From positions 194,986 through 258,985 of the forward strand of contig DCWA01000041.1 of NCBI GenBank assembly GCA_002327445.1: 64,000 nt of DNA. The letters run 5' to 3'. This document shows positions 42,891 through 52,600 of the stretch, in pieces. The stretch is from Desulfobacteraceae bacterium UBA2174 (GTDB taxonomy: Bacteria > Desulfobacterota > Desulfobacteria > Desulfobacterales > UBA2174). Both the position numbers and the translations under genes were made by a program. Position 1 is the stretch's first letter; every line of letters begins with the position of its first letter. Below the pieces are notes generated by a model that searched no databases, was not told the DNA's origin, and worked only from the letters and a program-made list of their open reading frames with translations.

Positions 42891-43745
42891 TTACGCGCCG
42901 GGCATCGGCCAGTCGGTGGAAAACCCTTCCGCCGCCAACAGTGCGATGGCCCGATCCAGGTGCCTTCCCACCGCTGCCACGCCGTGGCTGTCGTCACCGG
43001 GGACAAGGGCGATCCCCAGGCGGCGGGCCTGCTGCCGGATTGCGGCGGCGGGATACGGCTCCTGCGCCCCCTTGTCCCACGCGGCGGTGTTGAAATCGAG
43101 AACCGCCCCGATCTTCCGGACCTGCTCCAGATTGCGGACAATCCGGCGGGCCACGGACGCGGAGGCGATCCGCCGGGGGTAATCGGGATCGAAAATGCGC
43201 ACCAGATCGAAGTGGCCGATCACTTGGGGCCTGAGGGCCTGGATCATCTCCAGTTGAAGATCGAAATAAGCGAGATACAACTCCTCAAGGCCGCCGCAGC
43301 GCTCGGCGGCTTCGGCATGGACGGCCGGGGAAAGATCGATGGGGATGTCGGCCACATGGTGCACCGATCCCACGATGTAATCCGGATGAAATCGGGAGAT
43401 CAGGTGGAGGGCAAGATCCAGGGCGCCGCTGCACGCTTCGGTCTCGAAGCCGACCCGGATGGGCAACACCGGGGCCCACTGGCGCTGCAGGCGCCGCGCT
43501 TCGGCCATGTAGGCGGCAAAGCGGCGCATCAGCGCGGCGGCATCGAGCCCCGCCTTCCGTTCCTCCGGGTACAGGAAACGATCTTCGGGCGGCGGCATGT
43601 GCTCGGTCAACCCGACCCAGGCAAACCCCTGGGCCGCGTAGGCTGCCACCACCGCCGCCAGGTCGTCGACGGCATGGCTGCAAAACTGGCCGCTGTGGCC
43701 GCCATGCACCGATACACGGGCGATCCTGTCGCCCGGGCGGCTCAT
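42891..43745 (-). CDS. PHP-domain histidinol-phosphatase-like protein
   Basis: Protein of 284 residues of the HisK class of histidinol phosphatases. Metal-binding motifs: VSVHGGHSGQFCSHA, GLTEHMPPP, GFETEACS, GSVHHVADIPID, GHFDLVRIF and a final DDSHGV. The usual DxHxH start reads VHGGHS here. It may act in histidine synthesis or as another phosphoesterase. It overlaps the end of the small membrane protein gene by four bases. Confidence 0.85.
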   Translation of the reverse strand: MSRPGDRIARVSVHGGHSGQFCSHAVDDLAAVVAAYAAQGFAWVGLTEHMPPPEDRFLYPEERKAGLDAAALMRRFAAYMAEARRLQRQWAPVLPIRVGFETEACSGALDLALHLISRFHPDYIVGSVHHVADIPIDLSPAVHAEAAERCGGLEELYLAYFDLQLEMIQALRPQVIGHFDLVRIFDPDYPRRIASASVARRIVRNLEQVRKIGAVLDFNTAAWDKGAQEPYPAAAIRQQARRLGIALVPGDDSHGVAAVGRHLDRAIALLAAEGFSTDWPMPGA

Positions 43746-44032
43746 TGGGCCCCCCTGGCACCCGGAGGCGGAGCATCCGGCGGGACCGGGCTCGATGCGT
43801 CCGGCGCCAACGGCGGTCGCCATGTCCGCTGGGCGGCCAGGCGCCGATCGATGGCGGCGAGCTGGCGGGCGATTTCATCCAGCCGGAAGCCGATGATCAG
43901 CAGAAAGTAGATCAGCAACAGGAAGGCCAGGCGCAATTCCCCCCAGCCGAAAAAAAAGACGCCGGCGATGCCGATGGCCACGAAAAGAGCACCGGCCCAC
44001 GCGTCGAAGCTTCGAAACCCGGAACGCTTCAT
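43742..44032 (-). CDS. small two-helix membrane protein, unknown
   Basis: Ninety-six residues with two adjacent hydrophobic stretches (AWAGALFVAIGIAGVFFFGW and LRLAFLLLIYFLLIIGF), a short amphipathic segment and a proline-rich tail (PVPPDAPPPGARGAQ). No family is recognised. The start at 44032 is uncertain, and an upstream in-frame ATG at 44080 exists. Its stop overlaps the start of the PHP gene, suggesting an operon. Confidence 0.65.
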   Translation of the reverse strand: MKRSGFRSFDAWAGALFVAIGIAGVFFFGWGELRLAFLLLIYFLLIIGFRLDEIARQLAAIDRRLAAQRTWRPPLAPDASSPVPPDAPPPGARGAQ

Positions 44033-44208
44033 CTGGAGTCGCGGTCGTAGGAAGAGGCGGTTACGGCCCCCCATCGGCACCGGTCGTGCGAGGGCGCCAA
44101 GGGATAAAAGAGAAACGGCATCCTATCACCAACTTGGGGGCTTTTCAAACTGTTCTGTGTCACGCGAGTCATGGCCGCCGCGGATGGTCGCGCACCCTCG
44201 AAATGCCA

Positions 44209-44236
44209 CCGGAGAGTTGCGGCCGCAACCCTCCGG
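44209..44236. repeat. 28-base near-perfect palindrome
   Basis: CCGGAGAGTTGC-GGCC-GCAACCCTCCGG has one mismatch. It lies about 65 bases past the end of hpf and may be its terminator or a transcript-stabilising hairpin. No T tract follows on either strand. Confidence 0.55.
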
Positions 44237-44299
44237 CACTTGTCATCGCAGGGATCGGAACGGAATCGAAACCGGTGGCTTCGAAACAGCGGCGCGCGC

Positions 44300-44611
44300 C
44301 TAATTGGCCAGGGGAGCCGCCGGTCGCCGTTCGCGCACTTTTTCCTTCTGCTTGGTGATCTGACGCCTGACCCGGTCCACCATCTGGTCGATGGCGGCAT
44401 GCAAATCATCCGCATCCGCCTTGGCCTGAACGCTCAATCCCCCGCCGGCCAGACGGACTTCCGCCACCTGCTGGAGGTTTTCAGCGGCCAAGACCACCTC
44501 CGCTGCGGCGGGTTTGTCCAGGAGTTTGTCCACCCGGTCCAGCTTCTCCTGAACGTACTGTTTGTAATGCTCGGATGCATCCAGATTCTTGAACGTCAGC
44601 GATACCTGCAT
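44300..44611 (-). CDS. hpf: ribosome hibernation promoting factor, short form
   Basis: Protein of 103 residues, the size of short HPF/YfiA. MQVSLTFKNLDASEHYKQYV is the first strand and helix; VEVRLAGGGLSVQAKADADD and AIDQMVDRVRRQITKQK complete the fold. It dimerises or silences 70S ribosomes in stationary phase. CAGGAGGAG lies upstream of the ATG at 44611. It is not next to rpoN here, unlike in many proteobacteria. Confidence 0.92.
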   Translation of the reverse strand: MQVSLTFKNLDASEHYKQYVQEKLDRVDKLLDKPAAAEVVLAAENLQQVAEVRLAGGGLSVQAKADADDLHAAIDQMVDRVRRQITKQKEKVRERRPAAPLAN

Positions 44612-44699
44612 AGATGAGCTCCTCCTGATCAGAGGTGAATCGTTTCGATGGCCGGCGCCGCCATCGGCAATCCGGGCGCCTTGCCATCGCCCTGCTTTC

Positions 44700-44727
44700 A
44701 ACCTAGTCATGGACGGGTGGCTGTCAA
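44700..44727 (-). promoter_or_regulatory. candidate promoter of hpf
   Basis: On the minus strand TTGACA (44727-44722) is followed after 16 bases by TAGGTT (44705-44700), about 85 bases before the start codon. The -10 element resembles the one at the Fur-family gene. Confidence 0.5.
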
Positions 44728-44757
44728 ACGCCATCGCTGAAATCTTCGGCCCATCGA

Positions 44758-44786
44758 TTGACACCCGTCGAGAGGCGGACTATCAA
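44758..44786 (+). promoter_or_regulatory. candidate promoter of the HD-domain gene
   Basis: TTGACA, a 17-base spacer and TATCAA (4 of 6) lie 59 bases before the HD gene start, back to back with the hpf promoter. Confidence 0.6.
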
Positions 44787-44844
44787 AAATGGTCCACCAA
44801 CTGTCCATTTTTTTTAATTCTACACCAACCCGGGAAAATACGCC

Positions 44845-45441
44845 ATGAATGACAACGCCGCACCGACCCGCCATCAGGCCTGGGAACTGTTGACCCGCTA
44901 CAACCAATCGGAAAGCCTGCTCAAGCACGCACTGGCCGTGGAGGCCGTCATGCGCCACATGGCCCGCCAACGCGGCGCCAACGAGGAAATGTGGGGAATC
45001 GTCGGCTTGGTCCACGACCTGGACTACGAGCGGTATCCCAACGAACACTGCCGGCAGAGCGAGCGGATCCTGCGGGAAAACGGGTGGCCGGAGGACTACA
45101 TCCGGGCGGTGGTGAGCCACGGCTGGGGGATCTGTTCCGATGTGCGTCCGGAGAGCGAGATGGAAAAGGTACTCTTTGCCGTCGACGAACTGACGGGACT
45201 GGTGGCCGCCGCGGCCCTGGTGCGCCCGTCGCGCAGCGTGATGGACCTCACGGCCAAGTCGATCAAGAAGAAGTGGAAGGACAAGCGGTTTGCCGCCGGC
45301 GTGGACCGCGGCATCATCGAGAAGGGGGCCGCCATGCTGAACCTGGACCTCACCGCGCTCATCGAAGAAACCATCGCGGGGATGCGCACCGCGGCCGAGG
45401 CCATCGGCCTCAAGGGAGATCTGTCGGCGGCAATCGGATGA
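44845..45441 (+). CDS. HD-domain phosphohydrolase
   Basis: Protein of 198 residues with HD superfamily metal residues: His in SESLLKHALAVEAVM, the HD pair in VGLVHDLDYERYP and a later Asp in LFAVDELTGLV. It resembles uncharacterised HDIG/hydrolase proteins that act on nucleotides. ATG 44845 follows CGGGAAAATACGCC, a weak ribosome site. It stands alone after its own promoter. Confidence 0.85.
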   Translation: MNDNAAPTRHQAWELLTRYNQSESLLKHALAVEAVMRHMARQRGANEEMWGIVGLVHDLDYERYPNEHCRQSERILRENGWPEDYIRAVVSHGWGICSDVRPESEMEKVLFAVDELTGLVAAAALVRPSRSVMDLTAKSIKKKWKDKRFAAGVDRGIIEKGAAMLNLDLTALIEETIAGMRTAAEAIGLKGDLSAAIG

Positions 45442-45718
45442 ATCCGGCTTCAGCCTGTACGGCCCATGTTCAACGCCTGTGCATCGCCTGCCGGCCGGGG
45501 GCGGTGCAGAGCCTTTCCCAAGAGGGTCGAAGATGTCCTGATCTTCCGCTACGGCAAGGGGTTAGATGCGATCCGGATTTTATGGCATGAGAATTGAATA
45601 ATCTCTCTGGACACCGCGGACAGCCGGCCCGTGCCGGGCGGCTTCGAGCGGCGTCGCCGATCCGGAAGAACCGGACCGGCCCGCGGCAGACCGACCTTTC
45701 TGGGAAAGGAGCAGACGC

Positions 45719-46039
45719 ATGTCCACTTATGAGATTATCGCGGATCCGGAAGAATACGGCATCGAGGCACTTGTCGCCGGTCTGGGGGCCCAACCGATCA
45801 CGTTTCCCGCCGACGAACGGGTCAAGTGGGCCAAGGAGGTCGGCGCCTTCACCGACAAGTTGACCGGTCTGACCGACAAGGCCCGGGAATTGAAATCCAT
45901 CCTGGAGAGTGGCGTCCCGATCCGGGCGACCCCGGCGAGCCTGAAGACCCTCAAGATTCAACTCTTCAACATCAACGACGCCCTGGAGCAATCCATGGCC
46001 ATCGCCCAAAAGCTGGAAGCCGAAATCGTTACCCACTGA
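45719..46039 (+). CDS. 106-residue hypothetical protein
   Basis: Acidic, helical protein of 106 residues. It starts MSTYEIIADPEEYGIEALVA and has heptad-like helices (DKLTGLTDKARELKSILESG, LKTLKIQLFNINDALEQSMA). There is no signal peptide, Cys or His motif. A clear GGGAAAGGAGCAGACGC site precedes the ATG and a strong terminator follows, so it is a real, monocistronic gene. The family is not recognised. It converges with the fdhA end. Confidence 0.7.
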   Translation: MSTYEIIADPEEYGIEALVAGLGAQPITFPADERVKWAKEVGAFTDKLTGLTDKARELKSILESGVPIRATPASLKTLKIQLFNINDALEQSMAIAQKLEAEIVTH

Positions 46040-46097
46040 CTTTCCGCCGGCCCCCTGGCGCCATCCGCCTCCTTCGCGGCGATGGCGCTCACCCCGC

Positions 46098-46159
46098 CAC
46101 GGGGCAGCCAGTACCCGGATTTGCCTCCTTCCACCGGTTACGGCTGCCCCGTGACTTTT
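46098..46159 (+). terminator. long hairpin terminator between the orphan gene and fdhA
   Basis: CACGGGGCAGCC pairs perfectly with GGCTGCCCCGTG. The stem continues inward as GTACCCGG with CCGGTTAC (one mismatch, one bulge), giving about 20 bp, and ACTTTTT follows on the plus strand. Because the arms are symmetric it could also stop the minus-strand fdh operon. Confidence 0.7.
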
Positions 46160-46213
46160 TCTACGGCCCGCCGTCGGTCCTTCTTTTCGGGCCTCCCCTT
46201 CCCTCGTTCCGAT

Positions 46214-48265
46214 TCAGGCCGCCCGGGCTTTGGCGATGCGCACCGCGCTGACCTTGAACTCGGGGATCTTGGCCAATGGGTCGAAAGCGTCGGCGCTGGT
46301 GAGCATGTTGGCGGGGTTCTCGCCGAAATGAATCGGCAAAAAGAGATTCCCCGGCGGCACGTCGGCGCTGATACGGGCCGGCGCCTCCATCTGCCCGCGT
46401 CGCGAGGTGATGGCCACCAGGTCTCCTTCGGCGATTTCCAGGCGCTGGGCATCGTCCGGATGGATCGTCACGTAGCCGGTACGCTGCTCGGCGTCCAGAT
46501 GTCTCGAGATGCGCGTCATGGTGCCGGTGTGAAAATGGGCGAACATCCGTCCGGTGGTCAGGAAGTACGGAAATTCTTCGTCGGGCATCTCGGCCGGATC
46601 CTGGTAAGCGATGGCGTGGAACTTGCCCGGGCCCCGGGTGCATCCCCGGGTATGCAGAATCGGGGTTCCCGGATGATCGGCGCTGGGGCAGGGCCACTGC
46701 AGGCCGTCGAGCCCCATGCGCGCGTAGGACATGCCGGCGTAGCTCTTGGGCGTCAGGGCCGCCATTTCGTCGAAGATCTGCTCCGGGCCGCCCGGGTAGT
46801 CCATGGGGTAGCCCATGGCGGTGGAGAGCCTGCAGACGATCTCCCAGTCGGCCAGGGCGTTGCCCACCGGCTCGATGGCCTTGTGAATCCGGCTGCAACG
46901 GCGCTCGGAATTGGTGAAGGTGCCATCCTTTTCCGCCACCGACGCCGCCGGCAGCACCACGTCGGCGATCTGGGCCGTTTCGGACAGGAACAGTTCCTGG
47001 ACCACGAGCAGATCGAGCCGGTTGAGGGCGTGCTGGAGATGGTTCCAGTCGGGGTCGGAGAGCTTGGGGTTCTCACCGATGACATACAGGGCCTTGATAC
47101 GGCCGTCGAGCATGGCGGCGATCATGTCGGTGATCGTCATGCCCGGCTTGCTGGACAGGGGACGACCCCAGGCCTTGGAGAACTTTTCCACCACGGCCGG
47201 ATCGCTCACCGGCTGGTAGCCGGTGAACACGTTGGGCAGCCCGCCCATGTCGCAGGCGCCCTGGACGTTGTTCTGGCCCCGCAGGGGGTTGACGCCGCCG
47301 CCGGCCACGCCCACGTTGCCGCAGAGCAGGGCGATGTTGCAGCAGGACTTGACGTTGTCCACGCCGGTGGTGTGCTGGGTGATGCCCATGGCGTAGAGCA
47401 GGGCCGCCGGGCCGCAGGTGGCGTACAGTTCGGCCATCTTCTCGATGTCGGCAGCCGGCACCCCGGTGATTTCCTCCACCCGCCGGGGTGTATATTCGGC
47501 CAGCACGGCCGCCATTTCCTCGAAGCCCTCGGTGCGCGCGGCGATATAGTCCTTGTCGTGCCAACCGTTTTCGATGATCCAGTGCATCATCCCGTTGAGC
47601 AGCGCCACGTCGCTGCCGAGCCGGTGGTGAACGCACAGATCGGCCATATCCCCGAGCTGGGTGTGGCGCGGATCGGCCACGATCACCCGCGCTCCGCGCT
47701 CCTTGGCCCGGTAGATCCGGGTGGCGATCAGCGGATGGCAGGCCGTGGTGTTGGTGCCGATGGCAAAGATGCAACCGGCGGATTCCAGATCGTCGAACGA
47801 ATTCGTCATGGCGCCACTGCCGAATGCGGCGGCCAGACCGGCCACCGTGGACGCATGTCAGAGCCTGGCGCAGTGATCCACGTTGTTGGTGCCAATGACG
47901 GCCCGGGCGAACTTCTGGGCCAGGTAATTCTCCTCGTTGGTCATCTTGGCCGAAACGAGAATCCCCACGCTGTCCGGACCGTGGGCGGCGATGACCGCCT
48001 TGAGCCGGTCGGTGGCCACGCCGATCGCCTTGTCCCAGTCGACCTTGGTGAAACGGCCGAAGGTCTTGACCAGCGGGTGCTTCAGGCGCAGGGGACTGTT
48101 GACGTGCTCGTGGAGGTTCCAGCCCTTGATGCACAGCTTGCCATGGTTCACCGGATGGGTCTTCATCGGCAAGGTGCCCACCAACTCGCCGTCCAGCACC
48201 TCGAAAAGCACCCCGCATCCGGTGCCGCAGTAAGAACAGATCGAAGGAACGAATTTCAGATCCAT
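46214..48265 (-). CDS. fdhA: cytoplasmic formate dehydrogenase catalytic subunit, selenocysteine-containing
   Basis: Bis-MGD formate dehydrogenase of 683 residues when UGA at 47860-47858 is read as Sec136, within DHCARL-Sec-HASTVAGLAAAFGSGAMTNS. The 4Fe-4S motif CSYCGTGCG lies at the N-terminus (near 10-18) with a fourth Cys in GKLCIKGW. Later blocks include NLHEHV and SRRGQMEAPA. There is no Tat signal, so it acts in the cytoplasm, unlike FdnG at the left of this window. It is the last gene of a minus-strand operon (RR-hdrA-mvhD-fdhB-fdhA), five bases after fdhB. It likely oxidises formate or reduces CO2 with electrons exchanged through FdhB and MvhD to HdrA. Confidence 0.95.
47828..47846 (-). 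promoter_or_regulatory. SECIS-like hairpin of fdhA
   Basis: Starting 11 bases after the UGA on the minus strand, GGTGGCC pairs with GGCCGCC (one G-U) around the loop GGTCT. This is the same GGUCU apical loop bound by SelB in the E. coli fdhF SECIS. It is the best of the four SECIS candidates here. Confidence 0.8.
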
Positions 48266-48269
48266 GCCG

Positions 48270-49103
48270 TCACTCCTGTGAAACCGCCAGCAGCGGTTGG
48301 GGGCTCATCGTCGGTTTGTCGCCCAGGATGGAAAATGGCGGCAGGGTGTCGCCGGAGCCGGTCTCGTAACCGAACAGGTCTTTGACGATGGCGTTGACCT
48401 TGCGGTAGAGCAGGCGCAAGGGGATCTCCGCCGGGCAGGCGTCTTCGCACAGGCCGCAGTCGATGCAGCGTCCGGCCATGTGAACGGCCCGCACCAGGTG
48501 AAAGATCGGGATATCGGGGGGCAGGTGACCGGTGCCGATCAGGTCGGGGTGCTCCAGGCTGCAATCCTTGCAGAAGCATACCGGGCAGATGTTGCGGCAG
48601 CCGTAGCATTTGATGCACTTGCTGAACTCGTACATCCAGCGGTCGAAACGCTCGGCCCGGGGCAAGGTATCGGCCTGGGCCAGCGACTGGTTGGGGTCCT
48701 GGCCCCGTTCCAGCTTCACGTGCCCGGCGGGCTTCGGCTCCAGGTAGGAGCAGTCCGCATGGGGTTTCAAAAGGGAAGGGCAGCAGTTGACCGGCACCGT
48801 ATCCACCTGTCCGGGCTTGAGCTGGTTCCACACCTGAAGCACGTTCAACGCCCGCTGGTTGCAGTCCCGTGCCACCATGCCGATCTTGGCGTCGGGGTAG
48901 CGGGAGGCGATGTGGGTGGCGAATTTTTCCAGGCTGTAACGGGCCGGACCGGTGACCAGCGTATCGGTTTCATCGATGCGCTCCCGGGTGAAGGCGTGGG
49001 GCAGAGGATGGCCTTCGACCATGCGATAGGCCAAAAAAATGTCCACGCGCCCCTCTTCCAGCCAAGTGTGCACTTGTTGCTGAATGCTTGTCATGGCGCT
49101 CAT
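48270..49103 (-). CDS. formate dehydrogenase beta subunit, F420-hydrogenase-beta-like ferredoxin
   Basis: Protein of 277 residues. The N-terminal part (residues 45-125) has the fold seen in FrhB/FdhB (TGPARYSLEKFATHIASRYP, VPVNCCPSLL). A Cys-rich section, CIKCYGCRNICPVCFCKDC, near 160 and a ferredoxin-like CIDCGLCEDACPAEIPL near 215 provide about three clusters. Together with FdhA it would pass electrons to MvhD/HdrA. The start ATG overlaps the stop of mvhD (ATGA), so translation is coupled. The fdhA gene follows after four bases. Confidence 0.85.
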   Translation of the reverse strand: MSAMTSIQQQVHTWLEEGRVDIFLAYRMVEGHPLPHAFTRERIDETDTLVTGPARYSLEKFATHIASRYPDAKIGMVARDCNQRALNVLQVWNQLKPGQVDTVPVNCCPSLLKPHADCSYLEPKPAGHVKLERGQDPNQSLAQADTLPRAERFDRWMYEFSKCIKCYGCRNICPVCFCKDCSLEHPDLIGTGHLPPDIPIFHLVRAVHMAGRCIDCGLCEDACPAEIPLRLLYRKVNAIVKDLFGYETGSGDTLPPFSILGDKPTMSPQPLLAVSQE

Positions 49104-49624
49104 CCGTTGGCGATCTGGATGCCGGAGTCCGGCATCGCAGGGGGTTGGAGCGAGGCGGGGCCGCTGCATGGCACCGGCGCGGCGGAGATGTTGTCATACC
49201 GCCGCAAGGCGGCGCTCCTCAAGGGGCTGGGGCCGAGCCGGCGAATCGTTTCGGTGAAGCCGGTGACCGTGGCCACGAATCTCTGTGCTTCGGCCGAGGA
49301 AATCCATTCCAGGTGCAACCGTCCGGCCAGCCCCATGAAATCGAGCAGGTGCTGGAGGAAGGTCATGCGCTTCAACGTCATGTGATTACCGTACAGGTAA
49401 TGGCAGTCGCCGATGTGTCACCCGCCCACCAGGACGCCGTCGGCCCCCTCCTGGAAGGCCTTGAGCACGTGGTGGGGCGACACGGTGGCCGAACACATCA
49501 CCCGGATGGCCCGGATGTTGGGCGGATAGCTCATGCGGCTGACACCGGCGAGATCCGCGGCGCCGTAGGTGCACCAGTTGCAGAAAAAGGCGACGATCTT
49601 CGGTTCGAATGGATCCGGGCTCAC
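49100..49624 (-). CDS. mvhD: MvhD-type iron-sulfur subunit with selenocysteine
   Basis: MvhD connects a hydrogenase or formate dehydrogenase to HdrA through a 2Fe-2S cluster. The frame is 174 residues if UGA at 49420-49418 is read as Sec69: GVLVGG-Sec-HIGDCHYLYGNH. Homologues normally have Cys at this position (GCHxGDCHYxxGN). N-terminal FFCNWCTYGAADLAG and VMCSATVSP supply further ligands. A tail of roughly 35 residues beyond the usual length is Pro/Ser/Ala-rich. GTG 49624 has GAGGGGG upstream. It lies between hdrA and fdhB. Reading the UGA as stop would truncate it before its cluster motif. Confidence 0.92.
49385..49401 (-). promoter_or_regulatory. SECIS-like hairpin of mvhD
   Basis: Sixteen bases after the UGA, ATTACC pairs perfectly with GGTAAT around loop TGTAC on the minus strand. 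Position and size fit a bacterial SECIS, though the loop differs from GGUCU. Confidence 0.6.
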
Positions 49625-49646
49625 TGTTTTCCCCCTCGATACCGTT

Positions 49647-52600
49647 TCAGGCAGCCAAGGCGCTGTGAATCTGCGCGTAGAGCTGCCGGTTGTTGAATCC
49701 CATCAAAATCGGGGCCTCGCTCGGACAGGTCGCCGCGCAGGCACCGCACCCCTTGCACAGGGCCGGGTTGACTTCGGCCATACCGGTGATTTCCGACATG
49801 GCAATGGCATTGTACGGACAGACCTGGACGCATCCCGCGCACCCCGTGCACCGTGCCGGATCGATCCAGGAAACGACGCCGCCCACCAGGATCGTGTCCC
49901 TTGCCAGGAAGGTGGCCGCCCGGGCTGCCGCGGCCAGCGCCTGGGAGACGCTCTCATCGATGGGCTTGGGATAATGGGCCAGGCCGCAGAGAAACACCCC
50001 GTCGGTGGCGAAATCCACCGGCCGCAGCTTCTGGTGGGCTTCCAGGAGCCATCCGTCGCCGTCCACCGGCACCTTGAAAAACTGGGCCAGGCCGTTTTCC
50101 GCATCGGAAACCACGGCCGCCGCCAGCGCCAGCAGATCGGCATCCACCGTCACCGGACGGTTCAGGATGTGATCGCGGAAGGTCACCCGCACCCGATCCC
50201 CGCTGGCTTCCGCCACCGGAGGCGCCTCGGGATCGTACTGGAAGAACAGGACGCCCTTGGCGCGGGCTTCGCGGAAGATTTCCTCGCGCAGCCCGTAGGT
50301 GCGCATGTCGCGGTAAAGCACGTAGATGTTGGTGTCCGGCGAGGCGGCCTTGATGGCCAGGGCGTTGCGCAGGGCGTGGGTGCAGCAGACCTTGGAACAG
50401 TAAGGCCGTTCGGCGTTACGCGACCCGACGCACTGGATGAAGACGACATCGGTGGCACCGGCCAGGCGCGGGTCGCCGCTGCCGATGAGGTCGTCGAGTT
50501 CCGTCTGGGTGACCACGGCCGGGTGCTGGCCATACAGATACTCCCGGGGCTTGTACTCCTTCGCCCCGGTAGCCAGGATCGCCACCCCGTGGTCGATGGC
50601 ATGGCTCTGCCGGTCGGCGGTGACGACCGTCTTGAAGTTGCCGACAAAACCCTCCACCTCGGCCACCTTGGCGTTGGTGTAGATCCGCACCAGCGGATCG
50701 GCCTCGAGCTCGGCGATCAACGCGGCGAGACGCTCGCCCACCGGCTCACCGCGCCAGGTGGCGCGCAACCGCCGGCCATGGCCCCCCAGCACATCGCTCT
50801 TTTCCACCAGGTGAACCGGGAAACCCTGGCGCGCCAGGGCCCGGGCCGCCGTCAGGCCGGCAATGCCCCCGCCGACCACGAGCGCGTTGCGGCTCATGGG
50901 CAGCTCGGTCTGGGTCAACGGAGTGAGCAGGGCCGCCTTGGCCACGGCCATGGCCACCAGGTCCTTGGCCTTGCGCGTGGCGGCGTCCGGATCGTTGGCG
51001 TGGACCCAGGAGTCCTGGTTGCGGATGTTGGCCATCTCGAACAGATAGCGGTTGAGCCCGGCGCTGGCCAGGGTGGCCTGGAACAGCGGCTCATGGGTCC
51101 GCGGGGTGCAGGCGGCCACCACCACCCGGTTGAGCTTCTCGCGGCCGATGACCTCGGCCATCTTGTCCTGGGTGTCCTGGGAACAGGTGAAGAGGTTTTC
51201 CTCCACGTAGGTCACGTTCGGCAGCGTACGGGCGTATTCGGCCACTTCCGGCACCCGCACCACCCCGCCGATGTTGATGCCGCAGTTGCAGACGAAGACC
51301 CCGATCCGCGGGGGCTGGCCGCTGACGTCGATCTCCTTCGGCAGAACCAAGGTATGGGTCTGGCTGTGGCGGGCCACGGCCAGCGATTCGGTGGCCGCGG
51401 CGGCCGCGGCACTGGCCTCCATCACCGAGTGGGGAATGTCCTTTGGCCCGGTGAAGGCGCCGCAGGCGAAGACGCCCGGCTTTCCGGTGGCCACCGGGTC
51501 GAAGCTGTCCCCTTCCACGAAGTGGTCCGCGTTGAGCGGAACCCCGAGCTTTTCCGCCAGGGCGACCACCTCGGGGGAAATCTCAAGGCCGGTGGAAAGC
51601 ACCACCACGTCGAAAGCCTCCTCTTCTATGGTGCCGTCCTGGCGCGCGTAGCGCAATGAGAGATCCTCGCCGTGCTGCGGCGGGGCCACCGAGTGGACCC
51701 GGGCGCGTACGAAGCGGACCCCGTTGCGCTTGGCGTTTTCCATGTAACGGTCGAAATCCTTGCCCTGGGTGCGCATGTCCATATAGAAAATGGCGCATTC
51801 CAGGTCGCCGCTGCTGTGATCGCGGGCCATCACGGCCTGCTTGACGGCGTACATGCAGCAGACCGACGAGCAGTAGCCGTGATCGCAACGGTTGATTTCC
51901 CGAGAGCCGACGCACTGGATCCAGGCGATCTTCTTCGGCTCGGTGCGGGCCTTGCCCGAAGAAGGCTTGACCAGATGGCCGCCGAACGGGCCGGTGGCCG
52001 ACAGGATCCGCTCGAATTCCAGCGAGGTGACCACGTTGGGGGTCTCGCCGTAGCTGTAGATCTTCAGGCCTTTGGGATCGAAGCTGCGAAACCCGGGGGC
52101 CAGGACCACCGAGCCCACCGCCAGGGTGCGCGTCTTTTCGGTGTCCTTGAAGTTGATCGCGCCCGAGGGGCAGACCTTTTCGCAGACCCCGCAGCGCCCC
52201 TTCTCCAGGAAGATGCAGTAGCGCGGATCGATGGCATACTTCAGGGGCACCGCCTGGCTATAGGGCACATAGATGGCCTTGCGCTTGTTGAGCCCCGCGT
52301 TGTACTCGTCATCGACCTTCTTGGGACATTTGGCGGCGCACTGCCCGCAGGCGATGCATTTGTCCATGTCCACATAGCGGGGATGCTGGCGTACCAGCAC
52401 CTGGAAATCGCCCGGGGCGCCCTCGATGGATTCGACTTCCGCCAGTGTGATCAACTCGATGTTGTTGTGCCGGCCGACCTCGACCAGTTTGGGGGCCAGG
52501 ATTCACATCGAGCAGTCGTTGGTGGGGAAGGTCTTGTCCAGTTGGGCCATCACCCCGCCGATGGACGCCGAGCGCTCGACCAGGTGAACGAAAAATCCCG

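Noticed and set aside
46082..48385. 767-residue plus-strand frame opposite fdhA
   Set aside because: The composition (HVGDG, GHADR patterns) is that of a reverse-complement shadow. The minus-strand fdhA has motifs, ribosome sites and overlaps.
49569..51659. 696-residue plus-strand frame opposite hdrA
   Set aside because: Same reason: it mirrors HdrA's conserved codons and has no recognisable domain.
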